A DNA stretch of 44,638 nucleotides. It comes from Pleurobrachia bachei. Taxonomy: Eukaryota > Ctenophora > Tentaculata > Cydippida > Pleurobrachiidae. Where the stretch lies: NCBI GenBank assembly GCA_000695325.1, contig AVPN01000092.1, forward strand, positions 62,297-106,934, in the 5' to 3' direction. A program made the translations under genes and the position numbers. This document shows positions 31,242 through 44,195 of this stretch, one piece after another (position 1 is the stretch's first letter; each line of letters opens with the position of its first letter). The notes beneath the pieces are model-generated. The model worked only from the letters and a program-made list of their open reading frames with translations. It was not told where the DNA came from and searched no databases.

Positions 31242-34200
31242 TCCCAGGAGGCTATTGCTAAGTCATCATTGGAATCGTCCAGATCCTCAACTGTGCAGGA
31301 CATGACGGCATCTCCCCCGCTCTCCAGGTACGCAGGAACAGCTGTAATGTTTGCCACATCAATCAGGGATGCCTCGGAAACAGACCCAGAAGTTCCGAAC
31401 GTTGCTCGGCAGGTGAAGTTAGTGTCAGTGGTAATGGAAGTGATATCAAGCTGCAAGCCTAGATTGCTTGAGGCGGTTGTTAGAGTGGCTCCACCAGCAC
31501 CGTCTACAAGAGCAGTCTCCCCGGAGTCTTCCCATTGGATGGCTGTAACGGAGAGACTGTTTTCACTGATGGCACAGCTGATGGTGGCCGTGTCGCCATC
31601 CAGGATGACTGCCTCAGTAGTGGTTACGACAACCTTATCGACGGTGGCCGTGACTGCAACTGTACCGTCTCCAGCAGCAAAGCTGCAGCTGTATGTTGCG
31701 TCACTGTTCACAGTCGAGAGCATTAAGATGGATTCCAGGCCGTCAGTTTCCACATTTGCAGAGTCCACTTCAGAAGAGTCTGAAGTATCTATCCAGGTTA
31801 CTGTTGGATTTGAGACAGAGGCTTCTGCATCGGATAGGGTACAAGTAAGGTTGCCATCAGAGCCAGCTAAGACCACAGCATCGACAGCTGTGATGGTTAC
31901 AACATCCACAAGGGCTTCTTCTGTGGCGTCAGCACTGGAAGAAAGTGTGAAGGTACAGGTGAAGGTTTTGTCGGCTGACAAAGCTGAGACAGTAAGAGTG
32001 GAGGCCTGGTCGCCATCGGCCCACGTGTCCGTGTCAATAGTGACTGAGCTTCCGTCGTGTGTAAGAGTACCAGTACTGTCCGACCAAGCAACTGCTGAGG
32101 GTGCATTCTGAAGTCCGGTTATATCACAGCTCACTGTCGGATCTGAAGTGGCCAGAACAATAGTTGAGTTTGAAGAGATGGTGTAGAAGTCAACCGTGAC
32201 ATCCTGAGAAATGTCCACTGCAACGTCCCCTGTACCAAATGTGAACTTACAGGTGAAGTTCTTGTCGGCAGAAAGGCCCGATTCAATGAGCTCCGGGGAT
32301 GTTGCAGTGTCGTCTATGGTGATACCTGAAGCTCCATCGGAGATATCGTTTCCTCCGGAGGACCAACTTGCAGACACCGGAGCGGTCTGATAGTCTGCGA
32401 TTGTACAGGAAACAGTAGCGTTTTCGCCCGTAGTAATAATTGCATCAACCGTCGTTATGGTAACCACGTCTGCGGTTACGTCAGCACTGATTGATCCCTT
32501 GCCGGTAAAAGCAATTGCACAGGTGTAATCGGTGTCTATAGTAAGTCCAGTAACTGTGAGAATAGTGGACAGGTTTGTACCCGAGATACCAGAACTAATT
32601 GCCGTGCTAGCTGACTCCCAGGAGGCTATTGCTAAGTCATCATTGGAATCGTCCAGATCCTCAACTGTGCAGGACATGACGGCATCTCCCCCGCTCTCCA
32701 GGTACGCAGGAACAGCTGTAATGTTTGCCACATCAATCAGGGATGCCTCGGAAACAGACCCAGAAGTTCCGAACGTTGCTCGGCAGGTGAAGTTAGTGTC
32801 AGTGGTAATGGAAGTGATATCAAGCTGCAAGCCTAGATTGCTTGAGGCGGTTGTTAGAGTGGCTCCACCAGCACCGTCTACAAGAGCAGTCTCCCCGGAG
32901 TCTTCCCATTGGATGGCTGTAACGGAGAGACTGTTTTCACTGATGGCACAGCTGATGGTGGCCGTGTCGCCATCCAGGATGACTGCCTCAGTAGTGGTTA
33001 CGACAACCTTATCGACGGTGGCCGTGACTGCAACTGTACCGTCTCCAGCAGCAAAGCTGCAGCTGTATGTTGCGTCACTGTTCACAGTCGAGAGCATTAA
33101 GATGGATTCCAGGCCGTCAGTTTCCACATTTGCAGAGTCCACTTCAGAAGAGTCTGAAGTATCTATCCAGGTTACTGTTGGATTTGAGACAGAGGCTTCT
33201 GCATCGGATAGGGTACAAGTAAGGTTGCCATCAGAGCCAGCTAAGACCACAGCATCGACAGCTGTGATGGTTACAACATCCACAAGGGCTTCTTCTGTGG
33301 CGTCAGCACTGGAAGAAAGTGTGAAGGTACAGGTGAAGGTTTTGTCGGCTGACAAAGCTGAGACAGTAAGAGTGGAGGCCTGGTCGCCATCGGCCCACGT
33401 GTCCGTGTCAATAGTGACTGAGCTTCCGTCGTGTGTAAGAGTACCAGTACTGTCCGACCAAGCAACTGCTGAGGGTGCATTCTGAAGTCCGGTTATATCA
33501 CAGCTCACTGTCGGATCTGAAGTGGCCAGAACAATAGTTGAGTTTGAAGAGATGGTGTAGAAGTCAACCGTGACATCCTGAGAAATGTCCACTGCAACGT
33601 CCCCTGTACCAAATGTGAACTTACAGGTGAAGTTCTTGTCGGCAGAAAGGCCCGATTCAATGAGCTCCGGGGATGTTGCAGTGTCGTCTATGGTGATACC
33701 TGAAGCTCCATCGGAGATATCGTTTCCTCCGGAGGACCAACTTGCAGACACCGGAGCGGTCTGATAGTCTGCGATTGTACAGGAAACTGTAGCGTTTTCA
33801 CCAGTTGTTATGAACGCATCAACCGTCGTTATGGTAACCACGTCTGCGGTTACGTCAGCACTGATTGATCCCTTGCCGGTAAAAGCAATTGCACAGGTGT
33901 AATCGGTGTCTATAGTAAGTCCAGTAACTGTGAGAATAGTGGACAGGTTTGTACCCGAGATACCAGAACTAATTGCCGTGCTAGCTGACTCCCAGGAGGC
34001 TATTGCTAAGTCATCATTGGAATCGTCCAGATCCTCAACTGTGCAGGACATGACGGCATCTCCCCCGCTCTCCAGGTACGCAGGAACAGCTGTAATGTTT
34101 GCCACATCAATCAGGGATGCCTCGGAAACAGACCCAGAAGTTCCGAACGTTGCTCGGCAGGTGAAGTTAGTGTCAGTGGTAATGGAAGTGATATCAAGCT

Positions 34201-35176
34201 GCAAGCCTAGATTGCTTGAGGCGGTTGTTAGAGTGGCTCCACCAGCACCGTCTACAAGAGCAGTCTCCCCGGAGTCTTCCCATTGGATGGCTGTAACGGA
34301 GAGACTGTTTTCACTGATGGCACAGCTGATGGTGGCCGTGTCGCCATCCAGGATGACTGCCTCAGTAGTGGTTACGACAACCTTATCGACGGTGGCCGTG
34401 ACTGCAACTGTACCGTCTCCAGCAGCAAAGCTGCAGCTGTATGTTGCGTCACTGTTCACAGTCGAGAGCATTAAGATGGATTCCAGGCCGTCAGTTTCCA
34501 CATTTGCAGAGTCCACTTCAGAAGAGTCTGAAGTATCTATCCAGGTTACTGTTGGATTTGAGACAGAGGCTTCTGCATCGGATAGGGTACAAGTAAGGTT
34601 GCCATCAGAGCCAGCTAAGACCACAGCATCGACAGCTGTGATGGTTACAACATCCACAAGCCGAAGAAGACACCGCAGTGCACTGGAAGAAAGTGTGAAG
34701 GTACAGGTGAAGGTTTTGTCGGCTGACAAAGCTGAGACAGTAAGAGTGGAGGCCTGGTCGCCATCGGCCCACGTGTCCGTGTCAATAGTGACTGAGCTTC
34801 CGTCGTGTGTAAGAGTACCAGTACTGTCCGACCAAGCAACTGCTGAGGGTGCATTCTGAAGTCCGGTTATATCACAGCTCACTGTCGGATCTGAAGTGGC
34901 CAGAACAATAGTTGAGTTTGAAGAGATGGTGTAGAAGTCAACCGTGACATCCTGAGAAATGTCCACTGCAACGTCCCCTGTACCAAATGTGAACTTACAG
35001 GTGAAGTTCTTGTCGGCAGAAAGGCCCGATTCAATGAGCTCCGGGGATGTTGCAGTGTCGTCTATGGTGATACCTGAAGCTCCATCGGAGATATCGTTTC
35101 CTCCGGAGGACCAACTTGCAGACACCGGAGCGGTCTGATAGTCTGCGATTGTACAGGAAACTGTAGCGTTTTCACC
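31242..35176. repeat. three tandem 1374-bp coding units
   Basis: Unit 1 is 31242-32615, unit 2 is 32616-33989 and unit 3 is 33990-35176 (cut short). Each encodes about five Ig-like domains. Units are almost identical at nucleotide level, with a cluster of differences near 32420-32440/33790-33810 and the 19-bp complement block in unit 3. Such identity points to very recent duplication, gene conversion or assembly duplication. Confidence 0.85.
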
Positions 35177-37363
35177 AGCCGTCGTTATGGTAACCACGTC
35201 CACTGTCACACTTGATTCCACTGTATTGGTGTCAAATGTGAATTTGCAGGTATAAGTTGCATCCGTTGAATCAGCATCACTTTCAAGTTGAGATGAAGTA
35301 AAATCGTCCGCTGAATAAACCGTTATATCACTCGTAGAGTTTGTCTGCTCCACCGAAGATTTGAACCACTGCACTCCTGTCAATGTGGAATCTGACGATA
35401 CTTCGGTTAATTCGCATGAAATAGTTGCAGTGGCCGCTGAGAGTTTTACAGAATTGTAGACTGTCATGGTAACCACATCGATATCAACTTCCCCTTCAAC
35501 CTCCACATCTTGGACCGTAAAGATGCACGTGAAAGTTTCATCGTCTGTGTAAGATGAAGCATCAAGGACTTCGAGTATTGTATTCTGGGTGTTGGAAGAG
35601 TAACTTCCATCTGTTATAGTGTAGTCGGAACCACTGGTGATAGTGTCCCCTGTGGAGTTTTTCCAGACGATGGCAGATGGTGCCTCCGGTAGATCGGATA
35701 GCTCACAAGTCAAGGTTGCGGTGGAGGATCCTTCTATTATCACTGTGCCTGTGGTATCCATGGTAACCACTGTGGCTGTGATGCTAGTCTTTGTGAGAGT
35801 ATCATCCCCTATCTCAACAGCGCATTCGTAGTCAGTTGTGATGTTCAGTGCGGACTCTTCAAACTTGCTGACTTGACTCCCATCTGCACTGTTCCAAGCC
35901 TCATCTGTAACATCGTCCGTGGTCTTGGTCGCCCCACTAGCACCCCACGTGAATTCCGTTGGCTCGGTCTGAGACCCGGCCAGTGAGCAGGAGAGGGTGA
36001 CACTCTCCCCCGACAGTGCGACGGAAGGTGTTGTTGTTATGGTTACCACATCCAGTACCACAGTCTTCGTTATAACAAAATCACCTGCACTGAAACTACA
36101 TGTATAAATGGCATCTGCCGTTACACTGGTGAGTGCAAGGGTACTGTTCTGTGCCCCGCCTGAGTAGGAACCCTCAACAGACGTTACAGGATCTTCATCA
36201 TTGTCTGTCCAAGCTATGGTGGGAGCTGATGGGGAATTGTCAATGCTGCAGGAGAGGGTCGTAGAGTCCCCTGAGAGGATTGTGTGGCCTGTTGCAGTCA
36301 CTTCCGCAACATCAGCATCTACATTACCGGATATGTTATACCCACCGATCTCAAAGGTACATGTGTAGGTCACAGATGATCCTTGGGATGCTTGGGTGAG
36401 AGTTGTGGTTTGGTTGTCGTTGGTTGCATCGTATGTCCCTTCATCAATTGTGTAGCCGCTGGATCCGTTGCTAAGGAGGGTAGAATCCAGGTACCATAGC
36501 ACATCAGTTGGTTCAGTTGCACTGTCGGTTAGTGCACATGTAACCGTCGCTGCCGTATCCTTGGCAACGTGGTCATGGGTCGTTGTTATGGTAACCACAT
36601 CCACAGTCACACTTGATTCCGGTGTACCCGTGGCAAATGTGAATTTGCAGGTATAAGTCGCATCAGTTGAGTCAGCATCACTTTCAAGTTGAGATGAGGT
36701 AAAGTCGTCCGCTGAATAAACCGTGATATCACTTGTAGAGTTTGTCTGCTCCACTGAAGATTTGAACCACTGCACCGCAGTTGGTGAATTATCACTAGCA
36801 ACGGCACCCAACGCACAGGATATAGTTGCAGTGACATCATCCAGTTTGTAACTATCAGTAGTGGTGATACTGACCACGTCAACCACCACACTCCCCCCAA
36901 TACTGGTGCCTTGGACGGTAAAGATGCATGAGAAAGACTGATCAGATGTGTAATCCGAGGCGTCGGCGATGGTTAAAGTTGTGTTCTGGTAGTCTGTGTC
37001 AAAGCTCCCGTCTACCTGAGTGTAATCTGAACCATTTACAATCGCGTTATCAGACGGGTCCTTCCATTTGATGTTTGTGGGTTCTGCTGGCAGGTTGTCC
37101 ATCTCACATACCAATGTCACCGCGGAGGTACTTCCCTCCAGGATAACCGCTCCCGCAGATGTGAGAGTGATCACTGTGGCTGTTATACTGGTCACTGTGA
37201 GAGTGTCGTCCCCGATCTCACTCGCACATTCATAGTCGGTTGTAGCGTTGATTATTGATTCCGTGAACTTGCTGACTTGACTTCCATCCGCACTGTTCCA
37301 AGCCTCATCTGTAACATCGTCCGTGGTTTTAGTCGCCCCACTGGCACCCCACGTGAATTCCGT
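31242..37363 (-). CDS. giant Ig-repeat protein, long Ig array (about 24 domains)
   Basis: One frame of about 2,040 codons without an intron. It consists of consecutive Ig-like domains of about 80-90 residues, each with a first cysteine in T-[IVL]-[ST]-C, a tryptophan about 15 residues on and Y/F-[TS]-C before a linker of the type DVVTITT. Composition is rich in Ser, Thr and Asp with few basic residues and many N-x-T/S sites, as for an extended glycosylated stalk. The C-terminal part is three 1374-bp units (31242-35176). At the 3' junction (about 31241) the frame shifts relative to the following segment (ASWEDIRPNIHP then stop). Confidence 0.75.
34661..34679. other. 19-bp block, unreversed complement of 33287-33305 and 31913-31931
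   Basis: Nineteen consecutive complemented bases in the same order, with identical flanks on both sides (CATCCACAAG left, GCACTGGAAG right). The frame is kept; ALRCLLRL replaces ADATEEAL. Two agreeing copies mark this one as altered. Confidence 0.9.
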
Positions 37364-39436
37364 CCGTCGTTATGGTAACCACGTCCACTGTCACACTTGA
37401 TTCCACTGTATTGATGTCAAATGTGAATTTGCAGGTATAGGTCGCATCCGTTGAATCAGCATCACTTTCAAGTTGAGATGAGGTAAAGTCGTCCGCTGAA
37501 TAAACCGTGATATCGGTCGTAGAGTTTGTCTGCTCCACTGAAGATTTGAACCACTGCACTCCTGTCAATGTAGAATCTGACGATACGTCGGTTAACTCGC
37601 ATGAAATAGTTGCAGTGTCCGCTGAGAGTTTTACGGAATTGTAGACTGTCATGGTAACCACATCGATATCAACTTCCCCCTCCACCTCCACATCCTGAAC
37701 CGTAAAGATGCACGTGAATGTTTCATCTGCCGTGTATGTTGAAGCATCAAGGACTTCAAGTATAGTATTCTGGGAGTTGGAAGAATAACTCCCATCTGTT
37801 ATAGTGTAGTCGGAACCACTGGTAATCGTGTCTCCGGTGGAGTTCTTCCACACGATGGCAGATGGTGCCTCCGGTAGATCGGATAACTCACAAGTCAAGG
37901 TTGCGGTGGAGGATCCCTCAATGATCACTGATCCTGTGGTATCCATGGTAACCACTGTGGCCGTTATGCTGGTCTTTGTGAGGGTATCGTCACCAATCTC
38001 AACGGCGCATTCATAGTCGGTTGTAATGTTCAGTGCAGACTCCTCAAACTTGCTGACTTGACTTCCAGCCCCACTGTTCCAAGCCTCATCTGTAACATCG
38101 TCCGTAGTTTTAGTCGCCCCACTGGCACCCCACGTGAATTCCGTTGGCTCGGTCTGTGACCCGGCCAGTGAGCAGGAGAGGGTGACACTCTCCCCCGACA
38201 GTGCGACGGAAGGTGTTGTTGTTATGGTTACCACATCCAGTACCACAGTCTTCGTTATAACAAAATCACCTGCACTGAAACTGCAGGTATAGATCGCATC
38301 TGCCGTTACACTGGTCAGTGCTAAAGTACTGTTCTGTGCTCCACCTGTGTAGGAACCCTCAACAGACGTTACAGGATCTTCATCAATGTCTGTCCAAGCT
38401 ATGGTTGGAGCTGACGGGGAATTGTCGATACTACAGGAGAGGGTCGTAGAGTCCCCTGAGAGGATTGTGTGGCCTGTTGCAGTCACTTCCGCAACATCAG
38501 CATCTACATTACCGGATATGTTATACCCACCGATCTCAAAGGTACATGTGTAGGTCACAGATGATCCTTGGGATGCTTGGGTGAGAGTTGTGGTTTGGTT
38601 GTCGTTGGTTGCATCGTATGTCCCTTCATCGATTGTGTAGCCGCTGGATCCGTTGCTAAGGAGGGTAGAATCCAGGTACCATAGCACATCAGTTGGTTCA
38701 GTTGCACTGTCGGTTAGTGCACATGTAACCGTCGCGGCTGTATCCTTAGCAACGTGGTCATGGGTCGTTGTTATGGTAACCACATCCACAGTCACACTTG
38801 ATTCCGGTGTACCCGTGGCAAATGTGAATTTGCAGGTATAAGTCGCATCAGTTGAGTCAGCATCACTTTCAAGTTGAGATGAGGTAAAGTCGTCCGCTGA
38901 ATAAACCGTGATATCACTTGTAGAGTTTGTCTGCTCCACTGAAGATTTGAACCACTGCACCGCAGTTGGTGAATTATCACTAGCAACGGCACCCAACGCA
39001 CAGGATATAGTTGCAGTGACATCATCCAGTTTGTAACTATCAGTAGTGGTGATACTGACCACGTCAACCACCACACTCCCCCCAATACTGGTGCCTTGGA
39101 CGGTAAAGATGCATGAGAAAGACTGATCAGATGTGTAATCCGAGGCGTCGGCGATGGTTAAAGTTGTGTTCTGGTAGTCTGTGTCAAAGCTCCCGTCTAC
39201 CTGAGTGTAATCTGAACCATTTACAATCGCGTTATCAGACGGGTCCTTCCATTTGATGTTTGTGGGTTCTGCTGGCAGGTTGTCCATCTCACATACCAAT
39301 GTCACCGCGGAGGTACTTCCCTCCAGGATAACCGCTCCCGCAGATGTGAGAGTGATCACTGTGGCTGTTATACTGGTCACTGTGAGAGTGTCGTCCCCGA
39401 TCTCACTCGCACATTCATAGTCGGTTGTAGCGTTGA
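37364..39436 (-). CDS. giant Ig-repeat protein, Ig array block 2 (about 8 domains)
   Basis: A frame of about 690 codons, nearly identical to the part of the next block between about 35178 and 37363 and to 39437-41000 in part, so a super-repeat of about 2.19 kb. It begins on the coding strand out of frame with the preceding block (at about 39436) and ends with a frame change at about 37363 (VTITTDGIHVGCQWGD then stop), where a linker is joined to the middle of another domain. The domains resemble the rest of the array. Confidence 0.7.
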
Positions 39437-42400
39437 AGGATTGTGTGGCCTGTTGCAGTCACTTCCGCAACATCAGCATCTACATTACCGGATATGTTAT
39501 ACCCACCGATCTCAAAGGTACATGTGTAGGTCACAGATGATCCTTGGGATGCTTGGGTGAGAGTTGTGGTTTGGTTGTCGTTGGTTGCATCGTATGTCCC
39601 TTCATCAATTGTGTAGCCGCTGGATCCGTTGCTAAGGAGGGTAGAATCCAGGTACCATAGCACATCAGTTGGTTCAGTTGCACTGTCGGTTAGTGCACAT
39701 GTAACCGTCGCTGCCGTATCCTTGGCAACGTGGTCATGGGTCGTTGTTATGGTAACCACATCCACAGTCACACTTGATTCCGGTGTACCCGTGGCAAATG
39801 TGAATTTGCAGGTATAAGTCGCATCAGTTGAGTCAGCATCACTTTCAAGTTGAGATGAGGTAAAGTCGTCCGCTGAATAAACCGTGATATCACTTGTAGA
39901 GTTTGTCTGCTCCACTGAAGATTTGAACCACTGCACCGCAGTTGGTGAATTATCACTAGCAACGGCACCCAACGCACAGGATATAGTTGCAGTGACATCA
40001 TCCAGTTTGTAACTATCAGTAGTGGTGATACTGACCACGTCAACCACCACACTCCCCCCAATACTGGTGCCTTGGACGGTAAAGATGCATGAGAAAGACT
40101 GATCAGATGTGTAATCCGAGGCGTCGGCGATGGTTAAAGTTGTGTTCTGGTAGTCTGTGTCAAAGCTCCCGTCTACCTGAGTGTAATCTGAACCATTTAC
40201 AATCGCGTTATCAGACGGGTCCTTCCATTTGATGTTTGTGGGTTCTGCTGGCAGGTTGTCCATCTCACATACCAATGTCACCGCGGAGGTACTTCCCTCC
40301 AGGATAACCGCTCCCGCAGATGTGAGAGTGATCACTGTGGCTGTTATACTGGTCACTGTGAGAGTGTCGTCCCCGATCTCAACCGCACATTCATAGTCGG
40401 TTGTAGCGTTGATTATTGATTCCGTGAACTTGCTGACTTGACTTCCATCCGCACTGTTCCAAGCCTCATCTGTAACATCGTCCGTGGTTTTAGTCGCCCC
40501 ACTGGCACCCCACGTGAATTCCGTTGGCTCGGTATCAGACCCGTCTAGTGTACATGACAAGGTGACACTCTCCCCCGCCAGGGCAATCGTGGGCCCAGGA
40601 GTCAGTGTCACGACATCAACATCCACAGTCTGGGACAAATCAGTGCCATCAGTGGAAAATGAGCACGTGTAGGTAGCATCAGCTGTCACAGAGCTCAGCT
40701 CAATTTCACTGGTTTGGCTCCCGTCCGTTGAATTCCAATCACCCTCGGTAGAACTCACCGCACTCCCTGTACTGTCCGTCCAGGAGATTGTCGTTGGTGC
40801 AGATGGGAAGTCACTGATCACACAAGTTAGGTTGGTGGATGACCCAGAAGTGATGGTGTGACCGGTGGCGGTTACCCCGACCATCTGCACCTCTGCAGTA
40901 TCTGTTAGAGTGGAACCATCGATTGTAAAGGTACATGTGAAGGTTGCCGAAGCGTCCACGTTAGCTTTCTCCAATGACATCGTCTGGGTATCTGCCGAAC
41001 TATCATAGCTCCCATCCAGGACCGTGTAGTCACCCCCGGTAGAAATGTCAGACCCGGCACTTGACCAACTCACCGCTGATGGCTCAGTTTCACAAGCGGT
41101 TAGGGCACACGTTATGGAAGCAGTTTCACCATTTTGGTTTATATCCCCGGTAGCGGTTATAACAACCACATCAACTGTCACTGTCTCCTTCACACTTCCG
41201 TCGGTAAAGGTGAAGATACACGTGTAATCCGTATCAGTGGTTGTAGAAGTACTGACTAGTTGAGTGGTGGTGAAATTAGCCGCGGAGGTGACCGTGGTAC
41301 CTGCTGTGGAGCTGGTCTGCTCTGTTGATGAAATGTACCATTGTACAGCAGTTAGATCTGAAACATCCGAATCTAAATCACCCAGTTCACAGGAGAGTGT
41401 CGCTGTATCACCAGATTGAATCACACTTGCAGTTGTGGTGATACTCACGTGCTCAACCTCAACTGTCTCAGTAAATATCTCCCCATCGATCACGAACACA
41501 CACGTGTAGTTTTTATCCGCTGTGAGAGCTGCCGTGTTTAGGTCTAGCACGGTAGTCTCCGATCCGCCCGAATAGACCCCGTCTGTGATGGTATACCCGT
41601 CTGACCCTGAGGTAATCGCATCCGCATCGGAATCCTTCCACAAGATGTGCTCAGGCTCGCTGGGAGAGTTGCTCAAGATACACGTGATTGTTGCATCATC
41701 GTCATCTTCATTGGCGTATGTACCCGTACTTGCGATATTAATTATGTTGGCCGACACTTCTGAGGATACGTTCAGTGAATCCACTGTGAAGATACATGTG
41801 TACGTGGCGGTGGAGGCGAGATTGGCAACGGTTAGTTTACTGAGTTTACTACCCGTTCCAGATTCCCAGGAATCGTCAGTAACGCCACTCTGTTCCGTCC
41901 CAGTGCTGTCAGTCCATGTTATTGCGGAAGGCTCCAACTGTGCCCCGGATATCTCACATGATAGTGTGACACTATCACCTAACAAGGCTGTATCGGATGT
42001 AGCGGTGATTTCAACTACCTGCACAGTCGCTGAATCCTTGACATCAGCTCCATCAATTGTGAACTGACAAGTGTAGGTCGTGTCTTCCGTCACCCCGGTA
42101 ACGGCCAGCGTGGTTGTCTGGGCTCCCCCTGAGTAACTCCCCTCTGTCACCCCACTAGTTACGGTCCCACTGCTAGTTTTCCATGTCACCGCACTGGGTT
42201 CGGATGGAGAGTTTGAGAGGTAGCAGGTTAGGGTAGTGTCACTGCCAGATAGTACCAGGACATCTGAGATTGACTGGGATATGTAATCCACTACGACCTC
42301 AGCTGAGGTACATTCCGAACCAAAGAGGTAGCAGCAGGTGAAGGTGGTTGTTGCACCAATGTTAGACACCTGGAGATTATCAGTCTGACTACCACCGGAG

Positions 42401-43585
42401 TATGATGGGTATGTGTAGGCTATGTAATCCCCTCCTGTCGTTATCTCATCACCACTGCTATTCTTCCATTTAAAGTCCCCGGGTTCACTACTCGCATCTG
42501 ACAACACACAGGTGAGTGATGCTGTATCCCCGGACGCAATGACGTCATCTTGGACTGTGATGGTGACGTAATCGAGCTCCACACTCTCCTCTACCGAACC
42601 TCCGAGTGTGATGTCGAATGTACAGGTGAAGGTAGTGTCAGTTGTCACGCTAGTTGCAGCTAGGTACCCGATTTTGTCAGATCCTGTGAAGTCTGTAGAG
42701 GCGGTGTAGGTGCCGTTGTCACTGATAGTTGCACCTCCAGAGGTCCATGTTACTGTCGGGTTGGAGCTGTCTGTGGAATCGGATAAGGTGCAACTGATTG
42801 TGGAGGTTCCCCCCGTGAGGATTGCGTTGTCCCCAGCGGCAATACTTACCACGTCCATCAAACCTGTGTAAAGAGAGAGGGAGGGGAGAGAGAGGTATAT
42901 AATGTACAGAGACGTCAGACACTTTCAAACAGTTCTACCTATCTCTCTTTATAATACATAAGATAACTGCTTGGAAGACTGAAGTGTCTATGAATATGAT
43001 AGGCTTGGAAGTTCTTATAGTTTCTACGGGAAATGTAGAGCTATGGGAAATGTAGATCATGCTAGTATACCTGTATCTTCATAGGGAGTACCACCGATCA
43101 AAGCCCAACAGGTCAAGGTGGTATCTGCAGATACACTTGACTGGACACAGGTGCTACTTGTTTTGTCTGAAAAGTATCTAGCGTACAGTACAACCCAACA
43201 AACAGTAGTTCTGGACTACAGAACAGATTTTGGCTAGATAAGCTTGTTGAGTAAGTGGATAGGGGCATGTGATTGTGAGCTACACAAAAGTGTACCTTCC
43301 TTGGACACAACCATGCACCAATAGTGGTCCTGACCTACCTGAAGTAGTGGTGATGGTATATCCATCACTTTCAGTTGCACTAGGTAAATCACTTCCATCA
43401 CTATCCTTCCACTTTACAACAGTCACAGTCCCCCCATCTGGATCTATTGTACATGTTAGGGTCGCTGAGGAGCCGGATAGAACGGAGTCATCGGTTAAGG
43501 TAACGCTGGCAGCCCCCTCACTGTCTCCGAATAGTGAGGTGAATAGTAGTAGTAGTAGTGGCGACGCAATCTTTCTCTTCTTCAT
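39437..43585 (-). CDS. giant Ig-repeat protein, N-terminal exons and Ig array block 1
   Basis: Exon 1 (43585-43339): Met, signal peptide (KIASPLLLLLFTSLFGDSEG) and the first half of an Ig domain (SATLTC ... VVKWKDSDG). Exon 2 (43166-43071, TTTTCAG| ... ACAG|GTATAC): DKTSSTCVQSSVSADTTLTC, start of the next domain. Exon 3 begins at 42863 (TACACAG|GTTTG) and stays open for about 1,150 codons, about 13 Ig-like domains. All three exons meet in phase 1. Domains follow the same plan as downstream. The frame ends at about 39436, where HTIL is joined out of frame to the middle of a different domain (QRYNRL then stop). No transmembrane segment apart from the signal peptide, so this is the extracellular N-terminus. 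Confidence 0.8.
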
Positions 43586-44143
43586 TTAGTTCTACAGAGT
43601 AACTTTGATTTGGAAGGGATTGACGGTAAAGTGCTCGACGGGGATCTGGAGCTGGTCACAAATTATATTATTAGGAACTGAAAGAGGGAACGAGAGAACT
43701 AAAGATACTAAACGTGGGTGCCGGCCAACATCGTGGAGACAATTCACAATAACTAAATCTGTAATAATTAAATCCTAAACTGACCAAACAAAATTAAGTC
43801 CCACAGTGCTCTTTGACAACCACACAGCCAAAATTTCAAACAGAATGATCTTGTTTACAATTACAGTGTAACGTGTGCATGAGATATATACAAACTAGCA
43901 TGTACTATAGTACTTGAAGGATATCAGCAGGATCAACAGGAGAGTCTTAGAGTTGCTATGAAGAGGCTATAACATAGTCACAAACAACTGTAGAACAAGC
44001 TAGTACAAGGTTAAGAAGCAGTATGGGACACGCCGCTATAGCGTGCATCTCTCTCTATGCTTAGCAAACTAGTCAAAAGCTTTTGCTCACTCTTAGATAA
44101 AGGAAGCAAGATGGAAAGCTTGCTAGAACGATGGAGAGAGAGA

Positions 44144-44195
<52 letters not shown>

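Noticed and set aside
31191-34859. Plus-strand open frames of about 306-317 codons, repeated three times, opposite the Ig array
   Set aside because: They are antisense shadows of the minus-strand Ig units, repeat with the same 1374-bp period, and encode low-complexity Ser/Val/Thr sequence without domain features.
31242-35176. CRISPR-like or satellite array
   Set aside because: The regular repeats are coding Ig domains in a single open frame, not short repeats with spacers.
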